From assembly GCF_004614165.1 (NCBI RefSeq), contig NZ_SPVG01000211.1, positions 1 through 46,976 on the forward strand: a stretch of 46,976 bases of DNA, in the 5' to 3' direction. The stretch comes from Duganella callida. GTDB lineage: Bacteria > Pseudomonadota > Gammaproteobacteria > Burkholderiales > Burkholderiaceae_D. The position numbers and the translations under genes are program-made. Below are positions 8,284-15,657 of this stretch, piece by piece. Within the stretch, counting starts at the first letter, position 1. Each line of letters opens with the position of its first letter. The notes beneath the pieces are model-generated. The model saw nothing but the letters and a program-made list of their open reading frames with translations, was not told the origin of the DNA and did no database searches.

Positions 8284-9042
8284 ATGCATTCACATCGACA
8301 AGAATTTATCGGCGCCCACGGCGATAAGCTGGCGGCGCGGCTGGACCAGCCGGCGGGCGAGATCAAGGCGTATGCGCTGTTCGCCCACTGCTTCACCTGC
8401 GGCAAGGATGTGTTTGCCGCGAGCCGGGTGGCGCAGGCGCTGACCGAACATGGCATCGCCGTGCTGCGTTTCGATTTCACCGGCCTGGGCGCCAGCGAGG
8501 GCGAGTTCGCCAACACCAATTTCTCGTCCAACCTGGCGGACCTGGTGGCGGCCGCCGATTTCCTGCGCCAGCAGTTTCAGGCGCCGCGTCTGCTGATCGG
8601 CCACAGCCTGGGCGGCGCGGCGGCGCTGGCGGCGGCGTGCGAGATGCCGGAAGTCAAAGCGGTGGTGACGATCGCCGCGCCCAGCGATACCGCCTCCGTG
8701 GTCGGCCTGTTCGGCCAGCATCTGGATGAGATCGCGCGCGAAGGCGAAGCGCTGGTGCAGCTGGCCGGGCGGCCATTCCGCATCCGGCAGCAGTTTGTCG
8801 AGGATGCGGGCAGCCACAACCTGAAGCAAAAGATCGCCGGCCTGCAGCGCGCGCTGCTGTTGATGCACGCGCCGGGCGACGACACGGTCAGCATCAACAA
8901 CGCCATGGATATTTTCATGGCGGCCAGGCATCCGAAGAGTTTTATTTCGCTGGACAGCGCCGACCACTTGCTGACCCGGCGCGAGGATGCGGTCTACGTC
9001 GCCAACCTCATCGCCGCCTGGGCCGGGCGCTATGTATTTTAG
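8284..9042 (+). CDS. Alpha/beta hydrolase of the type often fused to OsmC
   Basis: 252 residues. The start [20 protein letters not shown] and the segment [20 protein letters not shown] are typical of the hydrolase that precedes an OsmC domain in bifunctional hydrolase/OsmC proteins; here it stands alone. The nucleophile is Ser108 in GHSLGG, with the acid at Asp199 or Asp200 (PGDD) and His228 in [13 protein letters not shown] places Cys residues near the oxyanion hole. The natural substrate is unknown. AGGACAG lies before the start. Its end overlaps the convergent small gene by 4 bp. Confidence 0.85.
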   Translation: MHSHRQEFIGAHGDKLAARLDQPAGEIKAYALFAHCFTCGKDVFAASRVAQALTEHGIAVLRFDFTGLGASEGEFANTNFSSNLADLVAAADFLRQQFQAPRLLIGHSLGGAAALAAACEMPEVKAVVTIAAPSDTASVVGLFGQHLDEIAREGEALVQLAGRPFRIRQQFVEDAGSHNLKQKIAGLQRALLLMHAPGDDTVSINNAMDIFMAARHPKSFISLDSADHLLTRREDAVYVANLIAAWAGRYVF

Positions 9043-9377
9043 AAATCTTCCGACAGGTCTTTCCAGCCCTTGCCGGCGGCAAAGGTATTGAATTCGTCGG
9101 GCGCTTCCAGCACCAGCAGCCGGCTTTCCTGCAAGACCGGATCGCCGGGCGCCAGCTCCGGCCCCTTGTAGCCGACCGTGCGCAGTTGCGCCACCACGGC
9201 CGCGATCAGGGCCTTGTCCTTGTGCAGTCCGCTGATCGGCGCCTTGAAGTCGACATACACGTCGATGGCGCCGTAGCCTTCATCGAAAATGCGGATCGCC
9301 TTGACGTCGTGGGCGCGGCCGGCGCCGTCGGTGGCCTTGAACGGGCCGCTGAGCTGGATATCGGTGTCTTTGTTCAT
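9039..9377 (-). CDS. Hypothetical 112-residue protein
   Basis: I do not recognise a named family. The protein is soluble, with no signal peptide or membrane segment. It contains an alternating beta pattern ([18 protein letters not shown]) followed by a helix ([19 protein letters not shown]), and an acidic end. The third codon positions are GC-rich as in the neighbours, supporting a real gene. It follows the GST gene by 18 bp on the same strand and may be cotranscribed. Its stop overlaps the end of the convergent hydrolase gene by 4 bp. Confidence 0.7.
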   Translation of the reverse strand: MNKDTDIQLSGPFKATDGAGRAHDVKAIRIFDEGYGAIDVYVDFKAPISGLHKDKALIAAVVAQLRTVGYKGPELAPGDPVLQESRLLVLEAPDEFNTFAAGKGWKDLSEDF

Positions 9378-9395
9378 GGACTCAGCATAACCGTT

Positions 9396-10034
9396 CTAGT
9401 CGACTTTCGGCAAGGCCATGCCGCGCTGGACGGCGGGGCGCGCGCCTATCATGTCCAGCCAGCGGTTCAGATGCGGCTTGTCGGCCAGCTTGTCGCCGAC
9501 GGCCGGCTTGAGCTTGTCGCGCGCGGCCACCGCCCACGGGTAGCAGGCTATGTCGGCGATGCTGTACTGCGCGCCGGCGATGTAGGGATGTTTCGACAGC
9601 TGCTTGTCCATCACGCCCATCAGGCGGTCGGCTTCTTCGACGAAGCGGTCGATCGCCAGCGGCGATTTTTCCTCCGAGCGCAAGGCGAAGAAGCCGAGCT
9701 GGCCGAACATCGGCCCCAGCCCGCCGATCTGCCAATGCAGCCATTCCAGCACCTGGTAGCGCGCGGGACCGGCGGCCGGCAGCAGTTGCCCGGTTTTCTC
9801 GGCCAGATACTGCAAGATCGCGCCGCTTTCAAAGATGGTCAACTTGTTGCCGTCGGCGTCGACGTGTTCCAGGGCCGGGATCTTGTTGTTGGGCGACATG
9901 GCCAGAAACTCGGGCGTGAATTGTTCGCCCTTGCCGATGTCGACCGCCAGAATATCGTATTCCAGCCCCAGCTCCTCCAGCATGATGGGAATTTTGCGGC
10001 CGTTCGGCGTGGTCCAGGTGTGCAGTGTCAGCAT
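9396..10034 (-). CDS. Glutathione S-transferase, Nu-class (YfcG-like)
   Basis: 212 residues with the thioredoxin-like N-terminal domain and all-helical C-terminal domain of cytosolic GSTs. TTPNGRK at 8-14 supplies Thr9 and Asn11, the residues that contact the glutathione thiol in the Nu-class disulfide reductase YfcG; NKIPAL gives the cis-Pro, and FESGAIL the gamma-glutamyl contacts. GGAGG lies 5 bp before the ATG. The downstream neighbour at 10090 is a close paralogue with the same N-terminal blocks, so a tandem duplication is evident. Likely activity is glutathione-dependent disulfide or peroxide reduction rather than conjugation (family knowledge). The copy has an insertion around LGFFALRSEEKS that the paralogue lacks. 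Confidence 0.9.
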   Translation of the reverse strand: MLTLHTWTTPNGRKIPIMLEELGLEYDILAVDIGKGEQFTPEFLAMSPNNKIPALEHVDADGNKLTIFESGAILQYLAEKTGQLLPAAGPARYQVLEWLHWQIGGLGPMFGQLGFFALRSEEKSPLAIDRFVEEADRLMGVMDKQLSKHPYIAGAQYSIADIACYPWAVAARDKLKPAVGDKLADKPHLNRWLDMIGARPAVQRGMALPKVD

Positions 10035-10089
10035 CGCGATCCTCCAGTCTAGTGCGGCTAGGGTACCGCGTTTGCTGCCGGAGGCGCGT

Positions 10090-10683
10090 TCAGTTTAAAC
10101 GTGGCAAGGCCATGCCGCGCTGCACGGCCGCGCGCGACGACAGCGTGTTGATCCAGCGCCGCAGATGCGGCCTGCTGCCCAGCGCCGGTGCGTGGCGCAG
10201 CGCCGCCACCCACGGGTAACAGGCGATGTCGGCGATGCTGTATTCCTCGTTGGCCATGTAGGTGTAGCGGGTCAGCTGGCGATCCATCACACCCAGCAGG
10301 CGATCGGCCTCGTCGGCCAGGTGGGTATTGGTGGACTCGGCCACCAGCTGGCTCAGCACCGGGCCCAGGCTGGCGGTCTGCCAGTGCAGCCATTCCAGCA
10401 CCTGGTAGCGGTCGGCGCCATGGTCGGGTAGCAGTTGACCGGTTTTCTCGGCCAGATACTGCAGGATGGCGCCACTTTCGAATACCGTGATGGTTCTGCC
10501 GTCGATTCCGCTATCGCTCAGCACCGGGATTTTGTTGGTCGGCGAGATCGCCTGGTAGGCCGGGGAAAACTGCTCGCCCTGGATCAGGTTGACGGTCTTG
10601 ATGAGGTAGGGAATCCCGAGTTCTTCCAGCATGATGGAAATCTTGCGGCCGTTCGGGGTGGTCCAGGTGTGCAGCGTGATCAT
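10090..10683 (-). CDS. Glutathione S-transferase, Nu-class, tandem paralogue
   Basis: 197 residues from the ATG at 10683, chosen because AAGGAG lies 7 bp upstream and the protein then starts MITLHTWTTPNGRK like its neighbour. Shared blocks include IMLEELG, GEQFSP, FESGAILQYLAEKTGQLLP, RYQVLEWLHWQ and QRGMALP. Thr9 and Asn11 of the Nu class are conserved. It is transcribed ahead of the other copy with a 55-bp gap. The intrinsic terminator at 10698-10726 ends directly before its ribosome site, so its own promoter is either within that terminator region or expression depends on readthrough. Confidence 0.9.
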   Translation of the reverse strand: MITLHTWTTPNGRKISIMLEELGIPYLIKTVNLIQGEQFSPAYQAISPTNKIPVLSDSGIDGRTITVFESGAILQYLAEKTGQLLPDHGADRYQVLEWLHWQTASLGPVLSQLVAESTNTHLADEADRLLGVMDRQLTRYTYMANEEYSIADIACYPWVAALRHAPALGSRPHLRRWINTLSSRAAVQRGMALPRLN

Positions 10684-10697
10684 GATCGTGCTCCTTG

Positions 10698-10726
10698 AAA
10701 AACAGGCCGGGAGCATCCCGGCCTGT
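10698..10726 (-). terminator. Rho-independent terminator of the M61 peptidase gene
   Basis: On the minus strand ACAGGCCGGGA and TCCCGGCCTGT form a perfect 11-bp stem with a TGC loop, followed by a run of five T. It lies about 45 bp after the stop of the M61 gene and just before the ribosome site of the downstream GST. Confidence 0.82.
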
Positions 10727-10769
10727 GGACCACGTTACGCTGTCTGCCGCGCTCGGCTTTGATGTGGGA

Positions 10770-12644
10770 TTACTTCAGTGGTTGCAGGATCGCTTCCAGC
10801 CGGTCCGGCGTGCCGGCGATGCGTTCCAGGCGCGGATACTTCAGGCCGTCGTGATAGTCGAGCGCATAGGTCTGGTACAGATTGCCTTTTTTGACCAGCA
10901 GGTTGATCGGCTCCTTGCCGCCCTTGGCCGCCGTCACCGCCGCGCGCAGCAGTTCCGGCTTGTAGGCGCGGCCGTTCACCGCCAGCAGTTGCGCGCCGCC
11001 GGACAGGCCGGCCTTGAAGCCCACGCCTTCCCACTGGAACGCTTCCAGCTTGCCGTCCGCGCCCACCGAGAAGCCCAGCGAATACTGGAAGTTGGCCGAC
11101 TTGCTCAGGTCTTCCTGCGCCTTGAGGAAATCGGTCGGCTTGTCGGTGTACACCAGCTTCCAGCCGGCGCGTGCCAGGCCGTCCAGCGGTGCGCCCGGGC
11201 CGTGGCCGTCCAGGCGGCTGCGCAGGAACTGCGCCCAGTCGTAGGGCTGCACCGCGTTGAGCGCCTTCACCACGTCGTCGAAGGTGTAGTGCTTGGCGAC
11301 GTAGGCGCCGTCGTCGACGCCGAAGAAGCTGCGGGCGAAATCGTTCAGCGATTTTTTCTCGCCTGACAGTTCGCGGATCTTGGTGTCGGCGTCCAGCCAG
11401 ATCAGTTCACCTTCCGAGTAGTAATCCTCGGCGCGCTGCCAGTTGTTCCAGCCCTGCGGCCGGCGGGCGTTGACGATAGGATCGTTGACGGTGTCCTGCA
11501 CCGCGCGCCATTCGCGGCCCTTGACGTTGTCGTAGCGGGCGGCGGTGGCGGCGATCAGGTCGCGCGTATGTTCCGGCTTGATCAGGCCCGCGCGCGCGGC
11601 CAGCACCTGGCCCCAGTACTGGGTCTGGCCTTCGTACACCCACAGCAGTTCGTTTTGCAGCGGGGTGTTGAAGTCGGGCACGTTCTGGCCGGCCGGGCGG
11701 CGGAACTTGCCGTTCCACGAGTGGGTGAATTCGTGCGACAGCAGCTCGCGCCGCGCTTCGTACTTGTTCCACTCGGCGAAGTAACCAAGCTTGACGCCGT
11801 TCTCGCTGGACTGGTGGTGCTCGCGGCCGATGCCGCCGAATTCGTCGCTGATGGCGAACAGGAAATCGTAATGCTTGTAGTGCTGCGAGTTAAACAGCTT
11901 ATACGCTTGCCGCACCATCTCGCGGTGCGGCGCGATCTGCTCCGGCGTCGCCTCCAGCTGCTCGGCCGAGTCGGCCACCACGTTCAGGCGCACCGGGATC
12001 TTCGCGCCCGGATCGAGGTCGATCTGGCGGAAATAGCGGCCGGCGAACAGCGGCGAGTCGATCAGGGTTTCCAGGTCCAGCGGCTTGAAGGCGACGTCGT
12101 CGCCGGTGCGCGCCTGCTGTTCCAGCGCGCTGCCGTACTGCCAGCCGGCCGGCACCTTCAGGTTCGGCTGCACCGTGATCTTGCGGCTGTTGTAGCCGGC
12201 CGGGTACAGCGTCACCGATTGCCACTGCACGCCGACGATGTCGTTGGTCATGGTGGCGCGGCCCTGGTTGGCCTCCACCGGCGACAGGTATTCGAACTCG
12301 ACCTCGACGCTGGCGGCGCCTTTCGGCACCTCCAGGTGGAAGGCGTAGACGTTGACCATGTCGCGCACCCATTGCAGCGGCTGGCCGTTGGCCGTCACCT
12401 TCAGGCCGGCGAACTGGTTGAGCGCGCCGCTGGGACCGTGATTGCCGGGGATCCACTGCGGATACAGCAGGGTCAGCTTGCCGGGCTTGGCCGGGATGGT
12501 CTCGCGCACGCGGAAGATATTCTGCGCGGTGTTGGATGCATCTACTTTCAGGACGATGGTGCCCGGGTAGGGCGTATCGGAGGCGGCCTGGGCGCTGAAG
12601 GCGGTAGCCAGCACGGCGGCAAGTACGGCACGGGTCAGTAACAT
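10770..12644 (-). CDS. M61 family metallopeptidase with PDZ domain
   Basis: About 624 residues. A signal peptide MLLTRAVLAAVLATAFSAQA precedes a beta-rich N-terminal domain, the thermolysin-like catalytic domain with zinc motif HEFTH at 304-308 and the third ligand probably Glu338 in LWVYEGQTQYW, and a C-terminal PDZ-like domain around 500-590 (SLGFSVGADGKLEAF, GLSGGAQLLAVNG). This is the M61 glycyl aminopeptidase family architecture. The enzyme should work in the periplasm, trimming peptides from the N-terminus. I chose the ATG at 12644 because the signal peptide then has a normal length; a GTG at 12683 in frame would add 13 residues. Divergent from the hsp20 gene. Confidence 0.9.
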   Translation of the reverse strand: MLLTRAVLAAVLATAFSAQAASDTPYPGTIVLKVDASNTAQNIFRVRETIPAKPGKLTLLYPQWIPGNHGPSGALNQFAGLKVTANGQPLQWVRDMVNVYAFHLEVPKGAASVEVEFEYLSPVEANQGRATMTNDIVGVQWQSVTLYPAGYNSRKITVQPNLKVPAGWQYGSALEQQARTGDDVAFKPLDLETLIDSPLFAGRYFRQIDLDPGAKIPVRLNVVADSAEQLEATPEQIAPHREMVRQAYKLFNSQHYKHYDFLFAISDEFGGIGREHHQSSENGVKLGYFAEWNKYEARRELLSHEFTHSWNGKFRRPAGQNVPDFNTPLQNELLWVYEGQTQYWGQVLAARAGLIKPEHTRDLIAATAARYDNVKGREWRAVQDTVNDPIVNARRPQGWNNWQRAEDYYSEGELIWLDADTKIRELSGEKKSLNDFARSFFGVDDGAYVAKHYTFDDVVKALNAVQPYDWAQFLRSRLDGHGPGAPLDGLARAGWKLVYTDKPTDFLKAQEDLSKSANFQYSLGFSVGADGKLEAFQWEGVGFKAGLSGGAQLLAVNGRAYKPELLRAAVTAAKGGKEPINLLVKKGNLYQTYALDYHDGLKYPRLERIAGTPDRLEAILQPLK

Positions 12645-12715
12645 GATCAAAAACCGGTTTGAAAAAGGAAACGAGTGTAGCACGAAGGAAATCGAAAAAA
12701 TTTGAAAAAAGACCT

Positions 12716-12744
12716 CTTGAAACCTTTTTGGGCCGACTTATATA
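12716..12744 (+). promoter_or_regulatory. Heat-shock-type promoter of hsp20
   Basis: CTTGAAA at 12716-12722 matches the sigma-32 -35 element. TATATA at 12739-12744, 16 bp after TTGAAA, would serve as a sigma-70 -10; a good CCCCAT-type sigma-32 -10 is not evident. Either way the transcript would begin near 12751, exactly where the first leader hairpin starts. Confidence 0.55.
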
Positions 12745-12751
12745 GGACTCA

Positions 12752-12838
12752 GCGGTTGCCCAGACGGGGACCGCGAGACGGGGATGCTCCCGACACTCAC
12801 AACCCATATCGCTTATTTTGACAAGGATATTTATCATG
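12752..12838 (+). ncRNA. ROSE-like RNA thermometer in the hsp20 leader
   Basis: The predicted 85-nt leader folds into three hairpins. Hairpin 1 is GCGGT/ACCGC (12752-12756 with 12770-12774) plus an inner CCC/GGG. Hairpin 2 is GGGA/TCCC (12781-12791). Hairpin 3 pairs ATATC (12806-12810) with GATAT (12826-12830) and CTT (12812-12814) with AAG (12823-12825), leaving G12811 bulged. This buries the whole Shine-Dalgarno AAGGAT (12823-12828). The anti-SD strand reads TCGCT, the U(U/C)GCU motif with the bulged G that defines ROSE elements in front of small heat shock genes. Heating should melt hairpin 3 and allow translation. Confidence 0.72.
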
Positions 12839-13294
12839 CGTACTTTCGACCTGACCCCCCTGTACCGTTCCGCTATCGGCTTCGACCGTCTGGCACAAAT
12901 GCTGAATGACGCCGCCCGCAGCGACTCCGCTCCCAGCTATCCTCCTTACAACATCGAACTGGTTTCGGAAGACCAATACCGCATCGTCATGGCGCTGGCT
13001 GGCTTCAACCGTTCGGAAATCGACATCACCTTCGAGCGCGATTCGCTGACCGTGGTCGGCCGCAAGCAGAAAGAGACCACCGAGCGCACCTTCCTGCACC
13101 GCGGTATCGCTTCGCGTGATTTCGAACAGCGCTTCCAGCTGGCCAACCACGTCAAGGTGACCGGCGCCAGCTTCGACAACGGCATGCTTACCATCGAACT
13201 GGTGCGTGAGATTCCGGAGGCGTTGAAGCCACGTAAAATCGTCATCGACGGCGCGGACAACGTGACCGCGCTGGAACAACGCGCCGCCGCTTAA
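12836..13294 (+). CDS. Hsp20/alpha-crystallin small heat shock protein
   Basis: 152 residues from the ATG at 12836, 8 bp after AAGGAT. The start MRTFDLTPLYRSAIGFDRL and the alpha-crystallin domain (about 35-130, with YNIELVSEDQYRIVMALAGF, LTVVGRKQ, FLHRGIASRDFEQRF, and NGMLTIELVREIPE) are those of IbpA-type chaperones. It binds unfolding proteins in the cytoplasm and hands them to DnaK/ClpB. Regulation is likely double: a heat-shock-type promoter and a ROSE-like thermometer in the leader. A strong hairpin follows the stop codon. It is monocistronic. Confidence 0.93.
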   Translation: MRTFDLTPLYRSAIGFDRLAQMLNDAARSDSAPSYPPYNIELVSEDQYRIVMALAGFNRSEIDITFERDSLTVVGRKQKETTERTFLHRGIASRDFEQRFQLANHVKVTGASFDNGMLTIELVREIPEALKPRKIVIDGADNVTALEQRAAA

Positions 13295-13313
13295 GCGCGT
13301 CTGACAGCAGTAC

Positions 13314-13343
13314 CACAAATGGCCGGTGATCCGGCCATTTGTG
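13314..13343 (+). terminator. Hairpin after hsp20, probable terminator
   Basis: A perfect 13-bp inverted repeat CACAAATGGCCGG / CCGGCCATTTGTG with a 4-base loop begins 20 bp after the hsp20 stop. There is no proper T tract after it (CGTTGTGG), so it could act as a terminator with help or as a transcript-stabilising 3' structure. Confidence 0.55.
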
Positions 13344-13392
13344 CGTTGTGGCGCCACACCTGGCTGCCCCCAAAGTTAAGCAGGGTCTAAGT

Positions 13393-13422
13393 TTGATCCT
13401 TCATATTGGATACATCTAAAAT
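13393..13422 (+). promoter_or_regulatory. Candidate promoter of the htrA-two-component operon
   Basis: TTGATC at 13393-13398 and TAAAAT at 13417-13422 are separated by 18 bp. The leader is short and ends in CAGGAGA before the ATG at 13447. Confidence 0.5.
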
Positions 13423-13446
13423 CCTTATTCATCCAGGAGAACCGTT

Positions 13447-14952
13447 ATGTCCAAATCGACTCTCAAACAGGCCGCTGTCGCAGTCGCCGTGCTGGGCGTG
13501 ATCGGCGTCGGCGGTGCAGTCGCAGTCAAGCAGAATGCCGCTGTCGCAGCCGCCACCGTCCCCGCCGCCGCCGTTGCGCCCGCAACCGCCGCGGCGCCGG
13601 CGCCGGTCCCGGTTGGCGCGCCTGGCATCACGCTGCCGGACTTCAGCACCATCGTCGCCCATAATGGCCCGGCGGTGGTCAACATCAACGTCACCGGCAG
13701 CACCAAGACCGCCTACGAAGGCGATGGTCCGCAGGCGCGTGGCAACGACCCGTTCGGCGACGATCCGTTCTATGAATTCTTCCGCCGCTTCCAGGGCCAG
13801 CAGCGCGGCCAGCAGCGTTCGGTGCCGACCCATGGCCTGGGCTCCGGCTTCATCATCAGCTCGGACGGCATCATCCTGACCAATGCGCACGTGGTGCGCG
13901 ATGCCAGCGAGGTGGTGGTCAAGCTGACCGACCGCCGTGAATTCCGCGCCAAGGTGCTGGGCTCCGACCCGCAGAGCGACGTCGCCGTGCTGAAGATCGA
14001 CGCCAAGAATCTGCCGGTGGTGCCGCTGGCGCGCGACAACGACCTGAAAGTGGGTGAATGGGTGCTGGCGATCGGCTCGCCATACGGCCTCGATAACACC
14101 GTGACCGCCGGCGTGGTCAGCGCCAAGGGCCGCTCGCTGCCCGATGGTAATGTGCCGTTCATCCAGACCGACGTCGCGGTCAATCCCGGCAACTCGGGCG
14201 GCCCGCTGTTCAACACGCGCGGCGAAGTGGTCGGCATCAATTCGCAGATCTACAGCCAGACCGGCGGCTACCAGGGCTTGTCGTTCGCCATCCCGATCGA
14301 CGTGGCGAACAAGATCAAGAACCAGATCGTCTCCACCGGCAAGGTGGTGCACGCCAAGCTGGGCGTGACGGTGCAGGAAGTCAACCAGAGCTTTGCCGAT
14401 TCCTTCAACCTGGCGACGCCCGAAGGCGCGCTGGTGTCGAATGTGGAACGCGGCGGCCCGGCCGACAAGGCCGGCCTGAAAGCCGGCGACGTGATCCGCT
14501 CGCTGAACGGCCAGAAGGTCATCAGCTCTGCCGACCTGCCGTCGGTGATCAGTCTGTCGGCGCCGGGCGAGAAGATCAACCTGGAAGTCTGGCGTCAGGG
14601 CAAGCCGGTGCAGATCACGGCCACCCTGGGCAATGCCAGCGACAAGGTCGCCAGGGCCGATGCGCCGGTCGATCAGGCCAGCGCCAAGATGCGTCTCGGT
14701 CTGTCGCTGCGGCCGCTGGACCCGGCCGAGCGCCGCGATTCCGGCATCGCCAGCGGCCTGCTGATCCAGGACGCCGGCGGCGCCGCGGCCGATGCCGGCG
14801 TGCAGCCGGGCGACGTGCTGCTGTCGGTGAACGGCCGTCCGGTCAACAGCATCGATCAGGTGCGCGAGGTGGTCGGCAAGTCTTCCAAGTCGGTGGCATT
14901 GCTGATCCAGCGTGGCGACGATAAAATCTTCATACCGGTCCGCCTGGGGTAA
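13447..14952 (+). CDS. Do/DegQ-like periplasmic serine protease (HtrA family)
   Basis: 501 residues. An N-terminal hydrophobic export segment (9-27) is followed by an Ala/Pro-rich linker. The trypsin-like domain holds the triad His148 (TNAHVV), Asp178 (SDVAVLKID) and Ser250 (NPGNSGGPL). Two PDZ domains follow, around 335-400 (GGPADKAGLKAGDVIRSLNG) and 420-500 (AAADAGVQPGDVLLSVNG). This is the Do-type protease-chaperone that degrades or refolds misfolded envelope proteins. AGGAGA lies 7 bp before the ATG. A response regulator and a histidine kinase follow on the same strand, 45 bp downstream, making a likely envelope-stress operon. DegP, DegQ and MucD cannot be told apart without a tree. Confidence 0.92.
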   Translation: MSKSTLKQAAVAVAVLGVIGVGGAVAVKQNAAVAAATVPAAAVAPATAAAPAPVPVGAPGITLPDFSTIVAHNGPAVVNINVTGSTKTAYEGDGPQARGNDPFGDDPFYEFFRRFQGQQRGQQRSVPTHGLGSGFIISSDGIILTNAHVVRDASEVVVKLTDRREFRAKVLGSDPQSDVAVLKIDAKNLPVVPLARDNDLKVGEWVLAIGSPYGLDNTVTAGVVSAKGRSLPDGNVPFIQTDVAVNPGNSGGPLFNTRGEVVGINSQIYSQTGGYQGLSFAIPIDVANKIKNQIVSTGKVVHAKLGVTVQEVNQSFADSFNLATPEGALVSNVERGGPADKAGLKAGDVIRSLNGQKVISSADLPSVISLSAPGEKINLEVWRQGKPVQITATLGNASDKVARADAPVDQASAKMRLGLSLRPLDPAERRDSGIASGLLIQDAGGAAADAGVQPGDVLLSVNGRPVNSIDQVREVVGKSSKSVALLIQRGDDKIFIPVRLG

Positions 14953-14997
14953 TCTGCTGGCCGGCAGAACGCTGAACAAAAACAGAAAGGGAACAAT

Positions 14998-15657
14998 ATG
15001 CGACTTCTGCTGGTAGAAGACGACACGATGATCGGTGAAGTGGTGCTCGACCTGCTGCGGGCCGAGCACTACGCGGTGGACTGGGTCAAGGACGGCGCGA
15101 TGGCCGACACCGCGCTGCAGACCCAGACCTACGACCTGGTGCTGCTGGACCTGGGCCTGCCGCGCAAGGACGGCCTGGACGTGCTGCGCTCGATGCGCGC
15201 GCGCAAGGAACTGACCCCGGTGCTGATCGCCACCGCGCGCGACGCCAAGGAACAGCGCATCGCCGGCCTCGACGCCGGCGCCGACGATTACGTGCTCAAA
15301 CCCTACGACCTCGACGAACTGCTGGCGCGTATCCGCGCCTTGCTGCGCCGCTCGGCCGGCCGCGCCGAACCGATCTTCGAACACGGCAACGTCACCGTCA
15401 ATCCGCAGACGCGCGAAGTGATCGCCGACGGCAAGCCGGTCAGCCTGTCGGCGCGCGAATGGGCGGTGCTGGAAGCGCTGATCGCGCGTCCCGGCATCGT
15501 GCTGTCGCGCCACCAGCTGGAAGAAAAGCTGTACAGCTGGAAGGATGAGGTCAACAGCAACGCGGTCGAAGTCTACATCCACGGCCTGCGCAAGAAACTC
15601 GGCGCGGAACTGATACAGAACGTGCGCGGCCTGGGCTACATGGTGCCCAAACTATGA
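14998..15657 (+). CDS. OmpR-family response regulator (QseB/PmrA-like)
   Basis: 219 residues. The receiver domain (1-115) has the acidic pocket EDD at 7-9, phosphoacceptor Asp51 (LLLDLGLP) and Lys101 (VLKPYD). The C-terminal winged helix (about 130-219) includes LSAREWAVLEALIARPGIVLSR and VEVYIHGLRKKLG. It binds DNA as a phosphorylated dimer. AAAGGGAAC precedes the ATG. The next gene, its kinase, starts inside the stop codon (ATGA overlap), so the two are translationally coupled. Confidence 0.94.
   Translation: MRLLLVEDDTMIGEVVLDLLRAEHYAVDWVKDGAMADTALQTQTYDLVLLDLGLPRKDGLDVLRSMRARKELTPVLIATARDAKEQRIAGLDAGADDYVLKPYDLDELLARIRALLRRSAGRAEPIFEHGNVTVNPQTREVIADGKPVSLSAREWAVLEALIARPGIVLSRHQLEEKLYSWKDEVNSNAVEVYIHGLRKKLGAELIQNVRGLGYMVPKL

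Noticed and set aside
13429-15582. Long minus-strand frame opposite htrA and the response regulator
   Set aside because: Low-complexity antisense shadow; spans two certain genes and has no start site or family.
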